Of a DNA stretch of 63,616 nt, positions 7,503-16,287 are shown piece after piece. The translations under genes were made by a program, and so were the position numbers. Under the pieces are notes generated by a model. It was not told where the DNA came from, did not search any database, and was given only the letters and a program-made list of their open reading frames with translations. The DNA is from RH-chloro-G1 sp003670575 (lineage in GTDB: Bacteria > Chloroflexota > Dehalococcoidia > UBA2979): assembly GCA_947499615.1 (NCBI GenBank), contig CANMOP010000012.1:1-63616 (forward strand), in the 5' to 3' direction. How positions within the stretch are numbered: the stretch's first letter is position 1; each line of letters starts with the position of its first letter.

Positions 7503-8657
7503 ATGACGACGCCCGACGATTTGCCGGATGACGAATTCGCAGCGGAACTGCTAGCGGACGAGGAGATCGCTTGTGCCCCGCCTCGGCGCGGGATGCGCAC
7601 TGGCTTCACCACCGGCAGCTGTGCGGCGGCGGCGGCACAGGCCGCGACGACGTACCTACTGACCGGGTCAGTACCGACATCGGCCACGGTGCGGTTGCCG
7701 TCCGGCCGTGACGCCACCTTCGAGGTGCATGCCTCGGCAGTTGGCGACGGGCCGGACGGTCGTTGGGCGCGCTGTTCGGTACTCAAGGATGCGGGCGACG
7801 ATCCGGATGTCACGCACGGCGCGGAGATCGTCGCGCGAGTGTGGGCCATGCCCCACGGCCTCACGCTGCTCCGAGGCTCTGGCGTCGGCACGGTGACGCG
7901 CCCCGGCCTCGGACTTGAGGTCGGCGGCCCCGCCATTAACCCCGTGCCACGCCGCATGATCGTCGACGAGGTGACGCGCGCGATGGGCACGCTCCCCGGC
8001 GTCGCGGTGGAGATCTCAGTCCCCGGCGGCGAGGAACTGGCGAAGCGCACGCTGAACGGTCGCCTGGGGATCATCGGCGGCATCTCCATCCTCGGGACCA
8101 CGGGCATCGTGCGTCCGTACTCCACCGCAGCCTGGCGCGCGAGCGTGGGGCAGGCGATCGACGTCGCAGCCGCGAACGGCATCGAGTCGATCGCGTTGAC
8201 CACCGGTGGCCGCAGCGAGCGGTTCACACAGCAGCGCCTCGCGTGGCCGGAACTCGCGTTCGTAGAGATGGGCGAGTTCACCGGGTACGCACTGAAGCAA
8301 GCGGAACGCGACCACATGCGCCACGTGGTGCTGGGCGGCATGGTCGGCAAGTTCTCGAAGATCGCCGCTGGCCACATGATGACGCACGTCGCCGGCAACC
8401 AGGTGGACCCGGGATACCTCGCGGACCTCGCTGCGATCGCCGGCGCGGATGCCGCGACGATCGAGTCCATGCGTCGCGCGAATACCGCGCGCCACGTGCA
8501 GGAGATCGCGATCGAGCGCGGGGTGCATCGGCTGTTCGACGTACTCGCGGCCGCCGTCGTCGAACGCTGCCGCGCGGAGGTAGGCGGCGGACTTGAGTTG
8601 GGGTGCCTACTCTTCGACTTCGACGGCACGCTGCTGGCGCAGGCGGGGACGGTATGA
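7503..8657 (+). CDS. cbiD: Cobalt-precorrin-5B C1-methyltransferase CbiD
   Basis: A 384-residue CbiD, the SAM-dependent C1-methyltransferase of the anaerobic corrin pathway. The hallmark GFTTGSCAAAAAQAA lies near residues 33-47. Further family segments are GSGVGTVTRPGL near 124 and GGMVGKFSKIAAGHMMTHV near 279. An N-terminal acidic stretch of about 25 residues precedes the domain. CbiD is diagnostic of the early-cobalt (anaerobic-type) route, which agrees with CbiX and CbiG in the same operon. It starts four bases after the stop of the fusion gene and ends in an ATGA overlap with cbiET. Confidence 0.95.
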   Translation: MTTPDDLPDDEFAAELLADEEIACAPPRRGMRTGFTTGSCAAAAAQAATTYLLTGSVPTSATVRLPSGRDATFEVHASAVGDGPDGRWARCSVLKDAGDDPDVTHGAEIVARVWAMPHGLTLLRGSGVGTVTRPGLGLEVGGPAINPVPRRMIVDEVTRAMGTLPGVAVEISVPGGEELAKRTLNGRLGIIGGISILGTTGIVRPYSTAAWRASVGQAIDVAAANGIESIALTTGGRSERFTQQRLAWPELAFVEMGEFTGYALKQAERDHMRHVVLGGMVGKFSKIAAGHMMTHVAGNQVDPGYLADLAAIAGADAATIESMRRANTARHVQEIAIERGVHRLFDVLAAAVVERCRAEVGGGLELGCLLFDFDGTLLAQAGTV

Positions 8658-9898
8658 CCGCGCGGCGCATCATCGTCGTCGGCATGGGCGACGACGGGAT
8701 GGCGGGCCTCGGGGAGCAGGCACGCGCAGCCATCGCATCCGCCGATGTGCTGTTCGGCGGCGCACGGCATTTCGCGCACGTCGAGCATCTGGCGCAACAC
8801 ACGGCGCGCCGCGTCGACCTCGGCGTCGACTTCGCCGAGGCGCTGCGACTCTTGGATGCGCCCTCAGAGGAACGCCGCGTCGTACTGGCCTCGGGGGATC
8901 CGATGCTGTTCGGCATCGGCGCGACACTGAGCGCGCGCCTGAGCGCGGACTGCATCGAGGTACTGCCGCACGTCTCGGCCGCGCAGCTCGCATTCGCGCG
9001 CCTCGGCGAGCCCATGCGCGATGTCGAGGTGCTCAGCGCTCACGGCCGGGAACTCGCCCCGGTGCTCGCCCGCGCGATGGCTACCTGGCGCGTGGCAATC
9101 CTGCTCGATGATGAGCACAACGCGGGCACGGTGGCGCGCGCGCTCCTCGACGCTGGGATGGAGGACGCATCGGCAGCGGTGTGTTCGCACCTCGGTGGCG
9201 CCGAGGAGCGAGTGACGCGCAGCACGCTGCGTGAGATCGCCGACAACGGTGCGCACCCCTCGCTCACCCTACTGGTGGTGCTGCGCGACACCCTCGAACT
9301 GGCCCACTACCGTCGCAGCGCGATACCGGACCACGAGTTTGCGCATCGTGCCGGCATGATTACGAAGGCCGAGGTGCGCGCGCTGAGCGTGGCCGCGCTT
9401 CAGCTCCGACCCACCGACGTGCTCTGGGACGTCGGCGCGGGCTCCGGCTCCGTGGCAGTCGAGGCGGCACTGCAACTGCCCGGCGGGCGCGTGTTCGCGG
9501 TCGAACGTGATCCCGTGCAGGCTGCATTCCTGTGCGAGAACCGCGTGCGCTTTCGCGTTCCGCAACTGCAACTGGTGGCCGGGGAAGCACCGGCAGCGCT
9601 GCTCGACCTGCCTGCGCCAGATGCGGTGTTCATCGGTGGCGGTGGTTCGACACTGCCTGCAATCATCGAGGCATGCCGCGCGGCGCTCCGGCCGGGCGGG
9701 CGATTGGTGCTCAACCTTGTCGCGATGGAGCGCATCGGCGCAACGATGGAGCAACTGCGGGACTGGGCACCGGACGTGACGCAGGTATCGATCGCGCGTG
9801 GCGTGGCGCTCGGCGGCCCGGCCACCACAGCCACACGTCTTGATGCGCTGAACCCAGTGTGGATCATCGCGGCCACGAAGCCGGGAGGCTGCTCATGA
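8654..9898 (+). CDS. cbiET: CbiE-CbiT fusion: cobalt-precorrin-6B C5,C15-methyltransferase/decarboxylase
   Basis: A 414-residue two-domain enzyme (CobL type). Residues about 1-200 are the CbiE tetrapyrrole methylase: IIVVGMGDDG near 6, VVLASGDPMLFGIG near 74, and PHVSAAQLAFARLG near 98. Residues about 225-405 are CbiT, a Rossmann methyltransferase with DVGAGSGSVAVEAA near 259 and FIGGGGS near 327. Together they methylate C5 and C15 and remove the C12 acetate carboxyl. The ATG at 8654 overlaps the cbiD stop as ATGA. A longer in-frame extension upstream lies inside cbiD and is rejected. At its own stop another ATGA begins the 11-codon mini-ORF. Confidence 0.93.
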   Translation: MTARRIIVVGMGDDGMAGLGEQARAAIASADVLFGGARHFAHVEHLAQHTARRVDLGVDFAEALRLLDAPSEERRVVLASGDPMLFGIGATLSARLSADCIEVLPHVSAAQLAFARLGEPMRDVEVLSAHGRELAPVLARAMATWRVAILLDDEHNAGTVARALLDAGMEDASAAVCSHLGGAEERVTRSTLREIADNGAHPSLTLLVVLRDTLELAHYRRSAIPDHEFAHRAGMITKAEVRALSVAALQLRPTDVLWDVGAGSGSVAVEAALQLPGGRVFAVERDPVQAAFLCENRVRFRVPQLQLVAGEAPAALLDLPAPDAVFIGGGGSTLPAIIEACRAALRPGGRLVLNLVAMERIGATMEQLRDWAPDVTQVSIARGVALGGPATTATRLDALNPVWIIAATKPGGCS

Positions 9899-9930
9899 AC
9901 CTCGTGACCACCGCGCACGACGCGCGATGA
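9895..9930 (+). other. 11-codon mini-ORF bridging cbiET and cbiL
   Basis: GGGAGG at 9883-9888 is followed after six bases by ATG 9895, which overlaps the cbiET stop as ATGA. The mini-ORF encodes MNLVTTAHDAR, and its TGA (9928-9930) overlaps the cbiL ATG as ATGA. The cbiL start itself has no Shine-Dalgarno, so ribosomes ending on the mini-ORF may be the main supply for cbiL. This is inferred from sequence geometry only. Confidence 0.5.
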
Positions 9931-10664
9931 CCAGCGGCACGCTCTACGGCATTGGCGTTGGCCCCGGCGATCCCGAACTGATCACCATCCGCGGGCTACG
10001 CCTGCTCCAGAGCACGCGCACCGTCTTCGTTCCGGTCGCCGAGGCGAGTGCCAGCGTCGAAGGCGTCAGCGTCGCGGAAACGATCGCCTGCGGGCTGCTG
10101 CTTCCCACACAACGCATTGAACGCCTCGTCTTCCCGATGCGCGCACCCCTCGACGGGCGTGAGGCGGCATGGACCGCGCACTGCGATCGCATCGCAGCCG
10201 CGCTCGCCGATGGCGAGGATGCGTCATTCCTCGTCGAAGGCGACGCGTCGACGTACAGCACGTTCGCGCACCTCGCCGAGACGATGCACCGCACTCATCC
10301 CGAGGTGCCGACGGTCGCCGTTCCCGGCGTCAGCTCGTTCGCAGCGGCGGCTGCCGCGATCGACCGCGCGCTCGTCGACGGCAGAGAGCGGCTGGTGCTG
10401 CTCCCCGGACCCCACGAGCGCAGCGAACTGGACGCCGCGCTGCAGACCTTCGAGGCGCTGGTGCTGATGAAGGTGAGCGCCGACCTCGATACGGTGATCG
10501 ACGCCATCGAGGCGTCCGGCCGCGCAGCCTCGGCAACGTTCGTGGAGCGGTGCGGCTGGCCAGAGCAACGGATCGTGCGCGACATTGGCTCGCTGCGCGG
10601 TGAACGTATCGACTACTTCTCGTTAATCCTCGTGCGCGGCGCGAGAGCAGGGAGCCGGGGATGA
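9927..10664 (+). CDS. cbiL: Precorrin-2/cobalt-factor II C20-methyltransferase CbiL
   Basis: A 245-residue tetrapyrrole methylase. It has the N-terminal GIGVGPGDPELITIRG motif (residues about 8-23) typical of the C20-methyltransferase, VEGDASTYST near 102 and AVPGVSSFAAAAAA near 131. It adds the C20 methyl using SAM. The ATG at 9927 overlaps the TGA of an upstream 11-codon mini-ORF, and its stop overlaps the start of cbiF (ATGA at 10661-10664). Confidence 0.93.
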   Translation: MTSGTLYGIGVGPGDPELITIRGLRLLQSTRTVFVPVAEASASVEGVSVAETIACGLLLPTQRIERLVFPMRAPLDGREAAWTAHCDRIAAALADGEDASFLVEGDASTYSTFAHLAETMHRTHPEVPTVAVPGVSSFAAAAAAIDRALVDGRERLVLLPGPHERSELDAALQTFEALVLMKVSADLDTVIDAIEASGRAASATFVERCGWPEQRIVRDIGSLRGERIDYFSLILVRGARAGSRG

Positions 10665-11506
10665 CCTTCGAGGCACATGCGGGCACGGTGTATTTCGTCG
10701 GCGCGGGGCCCGGTGCTCCCGACTTCATCGCCGTTCGCGGACGCGACGCGATCGCGGCGGCCGATCTGTTGATCTATGCCGACTCGCTCGTCGACCCAGC
10801 GCACGCGGACTACGCCCGCCCCGGCGCGCGCGTGCTCGGCTCGTCCGCGATGACTCTGGAGGCGGTCGTCACCGAGATGGTGACAGCCGCCCGACGGGGC
10901 GAGGTGGTGGTGCGGCTGCAGAGCGGCGACCCCTCGATCTATGGCGCGATGCACGAGCAGATCGTCGCGCTGCGTGCCGCGGAAGTCCCGTATGCCATCA
11001 TCCCCGGGGTGAGCAGCGCATTCGCCGCCGCCGCCGCGCTGGGCGTGGAACTGACGGTGCCCGATGTCGCGCAGACCGTCATCTTCACGCGAGCACAGGG
11101 CCGCGCCAGCACCGTCCCGGAGCGCGAGGCCCTTCGCGCGCTCGCGGCACACGGAACGACGCTGGTGCTCTTCCTGAGCGCCGCCATCATCCGTCGCGCC
11201 GTCGAGGATCTGCTCGCGGGCGGCTACACGCCGGACACCCCGGCGGCGGTGGCCTATCGCGTCACGTGGGACGACGAACTGGTCGTGCGCTGCACACTCG
11301 GCGAGGTCGAGGCCACGCTGCGCGCGCACACGGTCACCAAACAGGCATTGGTGTTGATCGGGCCGGCGCTCGCGCCGGAGGACGCAGCGACGACGCGATC
11401 GCGACTCTACGACGGCACGTATACGCACCTGTTCCGGCGCGGCGAGACGGACGCAGCCGAGACAGCAGCCGACTCGACCGAGCCACCCGAGGCGGCGCGT
11501 GAGTAA
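10661..11506 (+). CDS. cbiF: Cobalt-precorrin-4 C11-methyltransferase CbiF
   Basis: A 281-residue tetrapyrrole methylase. VYFVGAGPGAPDFIAVRG near residue 8, LIYADSLV near 40, RLQSGDPSIYGAMHEQI near 86 and IIPGVSSAFAAAAALG near 112 identify the C11-methyltransferase (CbiF/CobM). A 20-residue acidic tail (ETDAAETAADSTEPP) is extra to the family core. It is coupled to cbiL by ATGA and its last eight bases overlap the GTG start of cbiG. Confidence 0.93.
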   Translation: MTFEAHAGTVYFVGAGPGAPDFIAVRGRDAIAAADLLIYADSLVDPAHADYARPGARVLGSSAMTLEAVVTEMVTAARRGEVVVRLQSGDPSIYGAMHEQIVALRAAEVPYAIIPGVSSAFAAAAALGVELTVPDVAQTVIFTRAQGRASTVPEREALRALAAHGTTLVLFLSAAIIRRAVEDLLAGGYTPDTPAAVAYRVTWDDELVVRCTLGEVEATLRAHTVTKQALVLIGPALAPEDAATTRSRLYDGTYTHLFRRGETDAAETAADSTEPPEAARE

Positions 11507-12545
11507 CCTGCCCCCGCTGGTGCTGGCGGTCTCGCGACCGGGACGCGCGCTGGCTGTACGGATCGCCGATGGCCTGGGCGCCGAACTCAGCAGCGCGCAG
11601 GGCTCCGATTCCGATGGGGGCGACACCCGCGCAGCATTCGCGGAGGCGCTGCGTGCGAAGCGCCCCGTCATCGCCGTCGGTGCGCTCGGCATCTGGGTGC
11701 GGCGGCTGGCCCCGCACCTCGGCGACAAGTTGGAGGATCCTGCGCTGGTGGTAGTCGACGATGCCGGACAGTTCGCGATTGTCGTTGTGGGTGGACACCG
11801 CGGCGGGAATGCGCTGGCCGAGGACGTAGCGCGCCTCCTCGACGGCACCGCGGTTATCACCACGGCCTCCGAGGTGCTGGGATTGCCATCGGTCGAGGTG
11901 CTCGCTGCGCGCTACGGCTGGCGTCTGGAGGCTTCGCGCGAGGCGCGCCTGCACGTCTCTGCGGCGCTCGTCGATGGCGAACCTGTGGCCGTCTATCAGG
12001 ATCAGGGCGAGCGCGATTGGCTCGCGGATCTCCCCGCGCACGCACACCGTCACATCACTCCACCCACCTACACCTCCGATCAGGCGGCGCTCTTCGTCAC
12101 CGACCGTGCGCTGCCGGAGATCGCTGGCTGGGGAGAGCATGCGGCAGTGTTGCGACCTCGCACGCTGGTGGCAGGCATCGGCGCGAGTCGAGGCGTCACC
12201 AGCGATGAGGTGCTGACACTGCTGCGCGCGGCATTCGCCGAGGCGGGACTGGCCACCGGGTCCGTCGCGATGATGGCCTCGGCAACGCTGAAGAGCGATG
12301 AGGCGGGAATCCTGGAGGCGGCCGCGGTGCTCGAGGTGCCGTTGCGCTGCTTCCCGACCGAGGATCTCGCGGCGGTCGAGGTTCCGACCCCATCCGCCGT
12401 CGTCGCCATGCACGTGCAGACCGCAAGCGTCTGCGAGGCGGCGGCGCTCCTAGCGTCCGGGGCGTCCACGCTCCTGCTCGCGAAGCGGAAGTCTGCCCAT
12501 GCCACAGTCGCGATCGCACGCATCGCCGAGGGGAGCCAACGATGA
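11499..12545 (+). CDS. cbiG: Cobalt-precorrin-5A hydrolase CbiG
   Basis: A 348-residue CbiG, which opens the delta-lactone ring and releases acetaldehyde in the anaerobic pathway. The N-terminal domain is seen through AVGALGIWVRRLAPHLGDK near residues 60-78 and VVGGHRGGNALAEDVARLL near 94-112. The C-terminal CbiG/CobE-like domain starts near residue 222 with GIGASRGVTSDEVL. GTG at 11499 is used and overlaps cbiF by eight bases. The stop overlaps the cbiH start as ATGA. Confidence 0.92.
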   Translation: MSNLPPLVLAVSRPGRALAVRIADGLGAELSSAQGSDSDGGDTRAAFAEALRAKRPVIAVGALGIWVRRLAPHLGDKLEDPALVVVDDAGQFAIVVVGGHRGGNALAEDVARLLDGTAVITTASEVLGLPSVEVLAARYGWRLEASREARLHVSAALVDGEPVAVYQDQGERDWLADLPAHAHRHITPPTYTSDQAALFVTDRALPEIAGWGEHAAVLRPRTLVAGIGASRGVTSDEVLTLLRAAFAEAGLATGSVAMMASATLKSDEAGILEAAAVLEVPLRCFPTEDLAAVEVPTPSAVVAMHVQTASVCEAAALLASGASTLLLAKRKSAHATVAIARIAEGSQR

Positions 12546-13291
12546 CCGGTCTGCTCACAGTGGTCGGGATCGGGCCGGGCGCGGAAGACCTCCTCACCCC
12601 CCGTGCGCGAACTGCGCTTGCGGCGGCCGAGGTCGTCGTGGGCTATGGGCTGTACCTCGACATGGTGCGCGCGTGGCTACCGGATGTGCACGGCATCGAC
12701 TCGCCGATCGGCGAGGAGACCGCGCGCGCCCGACTCGCCCTCGACCTCGCGCGCGGAGGGCAGCGCGTTGCGCTCGTCTCCAGCGGCGACGCAGGCGTCT
12801 ACGGCATGGCCGGCCTCGCGCTGGAGATCGCCGCCACGCAGCCGGATGCACCGCAGATCGAGGTGATCCCGGGCGTAACCGCGGCTCAGGCTGCAGCGGC
12901 CGTCGTCGGTGCCCCGCTGATGGTGGACTACGCGACGATCAGCCTCAGCGACGTGCTCCTGCCGTGGGATCAGATCGAACGCCGGCTTTCCGGGGCAGTG
13001 GCCGCCGGATTCGTGGTCGCGATCTACAACCCGACCAGCGGCCGTCGAGCCCATCGCTTCGCACGGGCGATCGAGGTACTCCTCGCGTTGCTGCCGCCGG
13101 AGACACCGTGTGCCCTGGTGCGCGACGCCTCACGGCCGGATGAGCAGGCGACCCTGGTGCCGCTGTCTAAGCTCGCCACTGCCGGCACCGACATGCGGAC
13201 CCTGGTCATTGTCGGGAACGCCACCACGCGCATCCTCGGCGGGCGGATGGTCACGCCTCGTGGCTATGCGATTGGCACCGAGGCGACGTAG
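12542..13291 (+). CDS. cbiH: Precorrin-3B/cobalt-factor III C17-methyltransferase CbiH
   Basis: A 249-residue tetrapyrrole methylase with VGIGPGAEDLLTPRA near residue 8, VSSGDAGVYGMAGLALE near 79 and IYNPTSGRRAHRFARAIEVL near 161, the last typical of the C17-methyltransferase that contracts the ring. It is the last gene of the operon; the next gene is convergent. No precorrin-6A reductase (CbiJ/CobK), amidases, cobinamide genes or cobalt transporter are in the window, so the remaining steps must be encoded elsewhere. Confidence 0.92.
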   Translation: MTGLLTVVGIGPGAEDLLTPRARTALAAAEVVVGYGLYLDMVRAWLPDVHGIDSPIGEETARARLALDLARGGQRVALVSSGDAGVYGMAGLALEIAATQPDAPQIEVIPGVTAAQAAAAVVGAPLMVDYATISLSDVLLPWDQIERRLSGAVAAGFVVAIYNPTSGRRAHRFARAIEVLLALLPPETPCALVRDASRPDEQATLVPLSKLATAGTDMRTLVIVGNATTRILGGRMVTPRGYAIGTEAT

Positions 13292-13315
13292 CCCATCGAG
13301 GTCGACGCGACGCGG

Positions 13316-13882
13316 CTACCCTCCGGCCGCACCAACGTTGCGCGCCAGCAGCTCACCCGTCTGCGGGCCAAGGCTACGCGCGCGCACGACACCCTCGCGG
13401 TCGATGAAGAAGGTCGCAGGCAGGCCCTGCACACCGTACGCCCGCATCACATCGCCCTTCGTATCGAAGGCGATCGGAAAGGTGAGCCCAAGGGAGCGCA
13501 CAAAATCGATCGCCGCCTCCCGGTTGTCGGTCGCCGTTGCGTTCACCGCCAGCACCACGAGGTCGCGATCGCCGCGCGCCGTTTGCAAGGCCTGAAACTC
13601 GGGCATCTCTTGCTTGCACGGCGCACACCACGTCGCCCAGAAATTCAGCACCACCACGCGCCCGCGCAACTCGGCGAGGTGCACGCGCCCACTCGGCGTA
13701 TCCAGCGTGAAGTCCGGAGCGGCGGTGCCGACCTCGATCTGCGTGCGCAGCAACGCGGCGGCAGCATCGCCGCTCGTACGCTCGTCCAGCCGCTGCCAGA
13801 GATAGGTCACACCAATTGCCACAACGATCGTCGCGACGATCGCGTAGCGGATTAGGCGGTGGCGGAGAGACTCGATGGGCAC
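13316..13882 (-). CDS. Membrane-anchored TlpA/ResA-type thiol-disulfide oxidoreductase
   Basis: A 188-residue protein. One membrane segment at residues about 11-29 anchors a thioredoxin-fold domain on the outside. The redox motif WCAPC lies near residues 84-88 in NFWATWCAPCKQEMPEF, and the cis-Pro loop GLPATFFIDREG is near 152. Such proteins reduce disulfides of apocytochromes or other exported proteins. It is convergent with the cbi operon and lies 28 bases after the SRPBCC gene on the same strand. Confidence 0.88.
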   Translation of the reverse strand: MPIESLRHRLIRYAIVATIVVAIGVTYLWQRLDERTSGDAAAALLRTQIEVGTAAPDFTLDTPSGRVHLAELRGRVVVLNFWATWCAPCKQEMPEFQALQTARGDRDLVVLAVNATATDNREAAIDFVRSLGLTFPIAFDTKGDVMRAYGVQGLPATFFIDREGVVRARSLGPQTGELLARNVGAAGG

Positions 13883-13910
13883 AACACGCTCCCGATCCGA
13901 CTGACGTTAC

Positions 13911-14375
13911 TCACCGCGACTGCCGATTAAGGTACGCCCTTAGGCCTTCCTCGCCCCAGCGCATGATGACATCGTGGTTCCACGCAAAGACCGGGCGCAG
14001 GAGCCGCGCCAGCAGATTCATCCAGGGCTTGGTGGTCTGCACCTCCCAGACGTATTGGATATCCGTCACGCCCGGGTCCGCCTCGGTCAGGATCCACCGC
14101 CCTGTCCCGGCGAGTTCCCCCGTGGCTGCACCCTCGAGCAATTGGTGCACCTCGACACGCACGGTGCGCATGTCGAACACCAGGTCGTACGGAAGGAGGC
14201 GGCGAAACGTGTAGCGCCGAACCCCGCCGACGCCCTCCGCGTCCAGTGGCTCCAGTTCGATGACCGCCCGCACCCCACGCCACCACGTTGGCCAGCGAAG
14301 CGAATCCGCGATGGCTGGCCACACCTCGTCACGAGGCGCTGGGATTTGCCACTCGGTCGCAAAGCGATACTCCAC
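13911..14375 (-). CDS. SRPBCC-superfamily (polyketide cyclase/dehydrase-like) protein
   Basis: A 154-residue single-domain protein with the START/SRPBCC pattern: EYRFATEWQIPAPRDEVWPAI at the start, SLRWPTWWRGV near residue 29, and a C-terminal helix LLRPVFAWNHDVIMRWGEEGLRAYL without an added domain. These proteins bind hydrophobic ligands; the ligand cannot be predicted. It is transcribed with the TlpA-like gene and divergent from the efflux operon. Confidence 0.7.
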   Translation of the reverse strand: MEYRFATEWQIPAPRDEVWPAIADSLRWPTWWRGVRAVIELEPLDAEGVGGVRRYTFRRLLPYDLVFDMRTVRVEVHQLLEGAATGELAGTGRWILTEADPGVTDIQYVWEVQTTKPWMNLLARLLRPVFAWNHDVIMRWGEEGLRAYLNRQSR

Positions 14376-14541
14376 TCCGGTGACACCCCACTTCCCCGCT
14401 CCCGTGTGGACGCGCAGCGCATCGGATGGTTCACGTCCGCGTCAGCCTAGCGTATCGTGAAGGGGACAAGTCGTCCCCACCACGTGCTCGTCATACTCGT
14501 CGGCGTCGGTTTTGGGCCGGAAGATTCGTCAGGAGGACGCC

Positions 14542-16254
14542 TTGGGGACTGGCATGCGGCTGTGGATCGTTGCGCTGGTTCTGCTCGTGGCGGCAGCTGG
14601 TGGGTATTGGTGGCTCGGCGGGTCACCGCTCGCCGCGCTGACCGCGACACCGTCCGCGACGCCCGCGGTCGCCGGACCGGTTCCGGTGCAGGTGCAACCC
14701 GTGCGAGCGGCGCCAATCCGGAGCCTCGTCACCTACTCCGGCGCGATCCAGCCAAGCAGCCAGGTCAACGTCTCCCCGCGAGCCGTCGGACAGATTCAGT
14801 CGGTGCGAGTGGAAGTGGGCGCCACCGTGAGGGCTGGCGACCCCCTCGCGCAGCTGGACCCGGGCACACTGGCAGCACAGGTTCAGCAGGCACAGGCCGC
14901 CCTGTCCTCCGCGCAGGCGCGGCTGGATCTGCTCCTCGCCGGTGCGAAGCCCGTCGATGTCTCCGCCGCACAGGCAGCACTGGATGCGGCGCAGACGAGG
15001 TTGGCTCAACTCATCAGCCCATCCGCGTCGGACATCAGCGCTGCCGACGCTGCGGTCGCGGCCGCCACCGCAACCGCAGGGAACACCGATGCTGCCGTCG
15101 TCAACGCGAAGGCGACGCTGCTGGGCAACATCTTCACGCTGTGCACCTCGTGGGGTGGGTTCGGCATCCCGTGCGGCACGTTCACGATTCCGCTGCCGTC
15201 CGATGTCACCGACGCCGTCGCGAGCTCACTCACGACCTTCATCGGCTCGATTGGGTCGACGCCGGCCGCAAACGCCGTTGCCGTGCTCCAATCCAACTCG
15301 AACTACATCATCGCGCTGAACAACGCCACCTCCGCGAAGCAAGCGTTGCTTGCCGCCCAGGCGAAGCGTGACCTGCTCAAGAACCCCACGCCCGCGGACA
15401 TCGCGGCGCAGCGCTCACTGGCCGAGGCCGCGCGCAGCACGCTGCAGACGCGCCAGACCCCGTACACCGACGCGGACATCGAGGCTGCGCGCTCCACCGT
15501 CGCGCAGACGCAGGCGCAGCTCGCACTGGCTCGCGCGAACCTGGATCAGACCACCATCGTCGCTCCGTTCGATGGCGTGGTGGCGCAGAAGTTGTTGGAC
15601 GTCGGCGCCACGGTGACCGCACAGACGCCAATCTTTGTGCTCATCACCAAGGCGCTCGAAAGCCACCTCACCGTCGATGAGGCGCGGGTGGGACAGCTCC
15701 GGCCGGGCATGGACGCCGAGCTGACCGTGCCCGCGTTCCCCGGCAAGACCTTCCGCGCCAAGATCGCCAACATCGCCCCGCAAGGGGACGCTCGCGCACA
15801 CACCTTCGATGTAAAAGTGCTGATGGACGACCCGGACGGCCAACTGCGCCCCGGAATGTTCGCCCAACTGGCGATCATCCTCGCGCAACGCTCCGACGCG
15901 ATTCAGGTGCCCACCTCAGCGATCGTGGCGCAGGGCCAGACCTCACGCGTCTTCGTGGTGGTGGATGGCAAAGCCGTCGGGCGCGCGGTGCGCCTCGGCG
16001 TCAGCGACGGTACGAACACCGAAGTCCTGGAGGGACTCGCAGCCGGTGACTCCATCGTCGTCTTCGGGCAGAACACGCTGCGGGACGGGCAGGCCGTGCT
16101 GGTCGCCACCCCGGCGCCCGGCGCTGGCGGACCCGGCGGTGGTGCTCCTCGACCGCAGGGCAGCGGCACGCCCGGTGCGGGCACGCCCGGCGGCGGCGGC
16201 CCTGGCGGTGGGGGACCACCGCGCACGCAGCCTTCGAGCACGCCAACACCCTAG
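14542..16254 (+). CDS. RND/HlyD-type membrane fusion protein
   Basis: A 570-residue periplasmic adaptor-type protein. An N-terminal membrane segment (residues about 7-25) is followed by a lipoyl-like half (VNVSPRAVGQIQSVRVEVGATVRAGDPLAQLD near 83), a long Ala/Gln-rich coiled-coil hairpin, the second lipoyl half (TTIVAPFDGVVAQ near 340) and a beta-barrel domain (LRPGMDAELTVPAFPG near 385). The hairpin holds an unusual insertion near residues 190-245 with two Cys. The C-terminal 45 residues are Gly/Pro-rich and disordered. TTG at 14542 is chosen because AGGAGG (14531-14536) lies five bases before it; an ATG at 14554 is the alternative. It is followed by an RND pump gene, its probable partner. 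No TolC-like outer-membrane channel is seen. Confidence 0.88.
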   Translation: MGTGMRLWIVALVLLVAAAGGYWWLGGSPLAALTATPSATPAVAGPVPVQVQPVRAAPIRSLVTYSGAIQPSSQVNVSPRAVGQIQSVRVEVGATVRAGDPLAQLDPGTLAAQVQQAQAALSSAQARLDLLLAGAKPVDVSAAQAALDAAQTRLAQLISPSASDISAADAAVAAATATAGNTDAAVVNAKATLLGNIFTLCTSWGGFGIPCGTFTIPLPSDVTDAVASSLTTFIGSIGSTPAANAVAVLQSNSNYIIALNNATSAKQALLAAQAKRDLLKNPTPADIAAQRSLAEAARSTLQTRQTPYTDADIEAARSTVAQTQAQLALARANLDQTTIVAPFDGVVAQKLLDVGATVTAQTPIFVLITKALESHLTVDEARVGQLRPGMDAELTVPAFPGKTFRAKIANIAPQGDARAHTFDVKVLMDDPDGQLRPGMFAQLAIILAQRSDAIQVPTSAIVAQGQTSRVFVVVDGKAVGRAVRLGVSDGTNTEVLEGLAAGDSIVVFGQNTLRDGQAVLVATPAPGAGGPGGGAPRPQGSGTPGAGTPGGGGPGGGGPPRTQPSSTPTP

Positions 16255-16287
16255 GATCCGGCGCAGCATCCGCAGGGAGGCCAAGCA

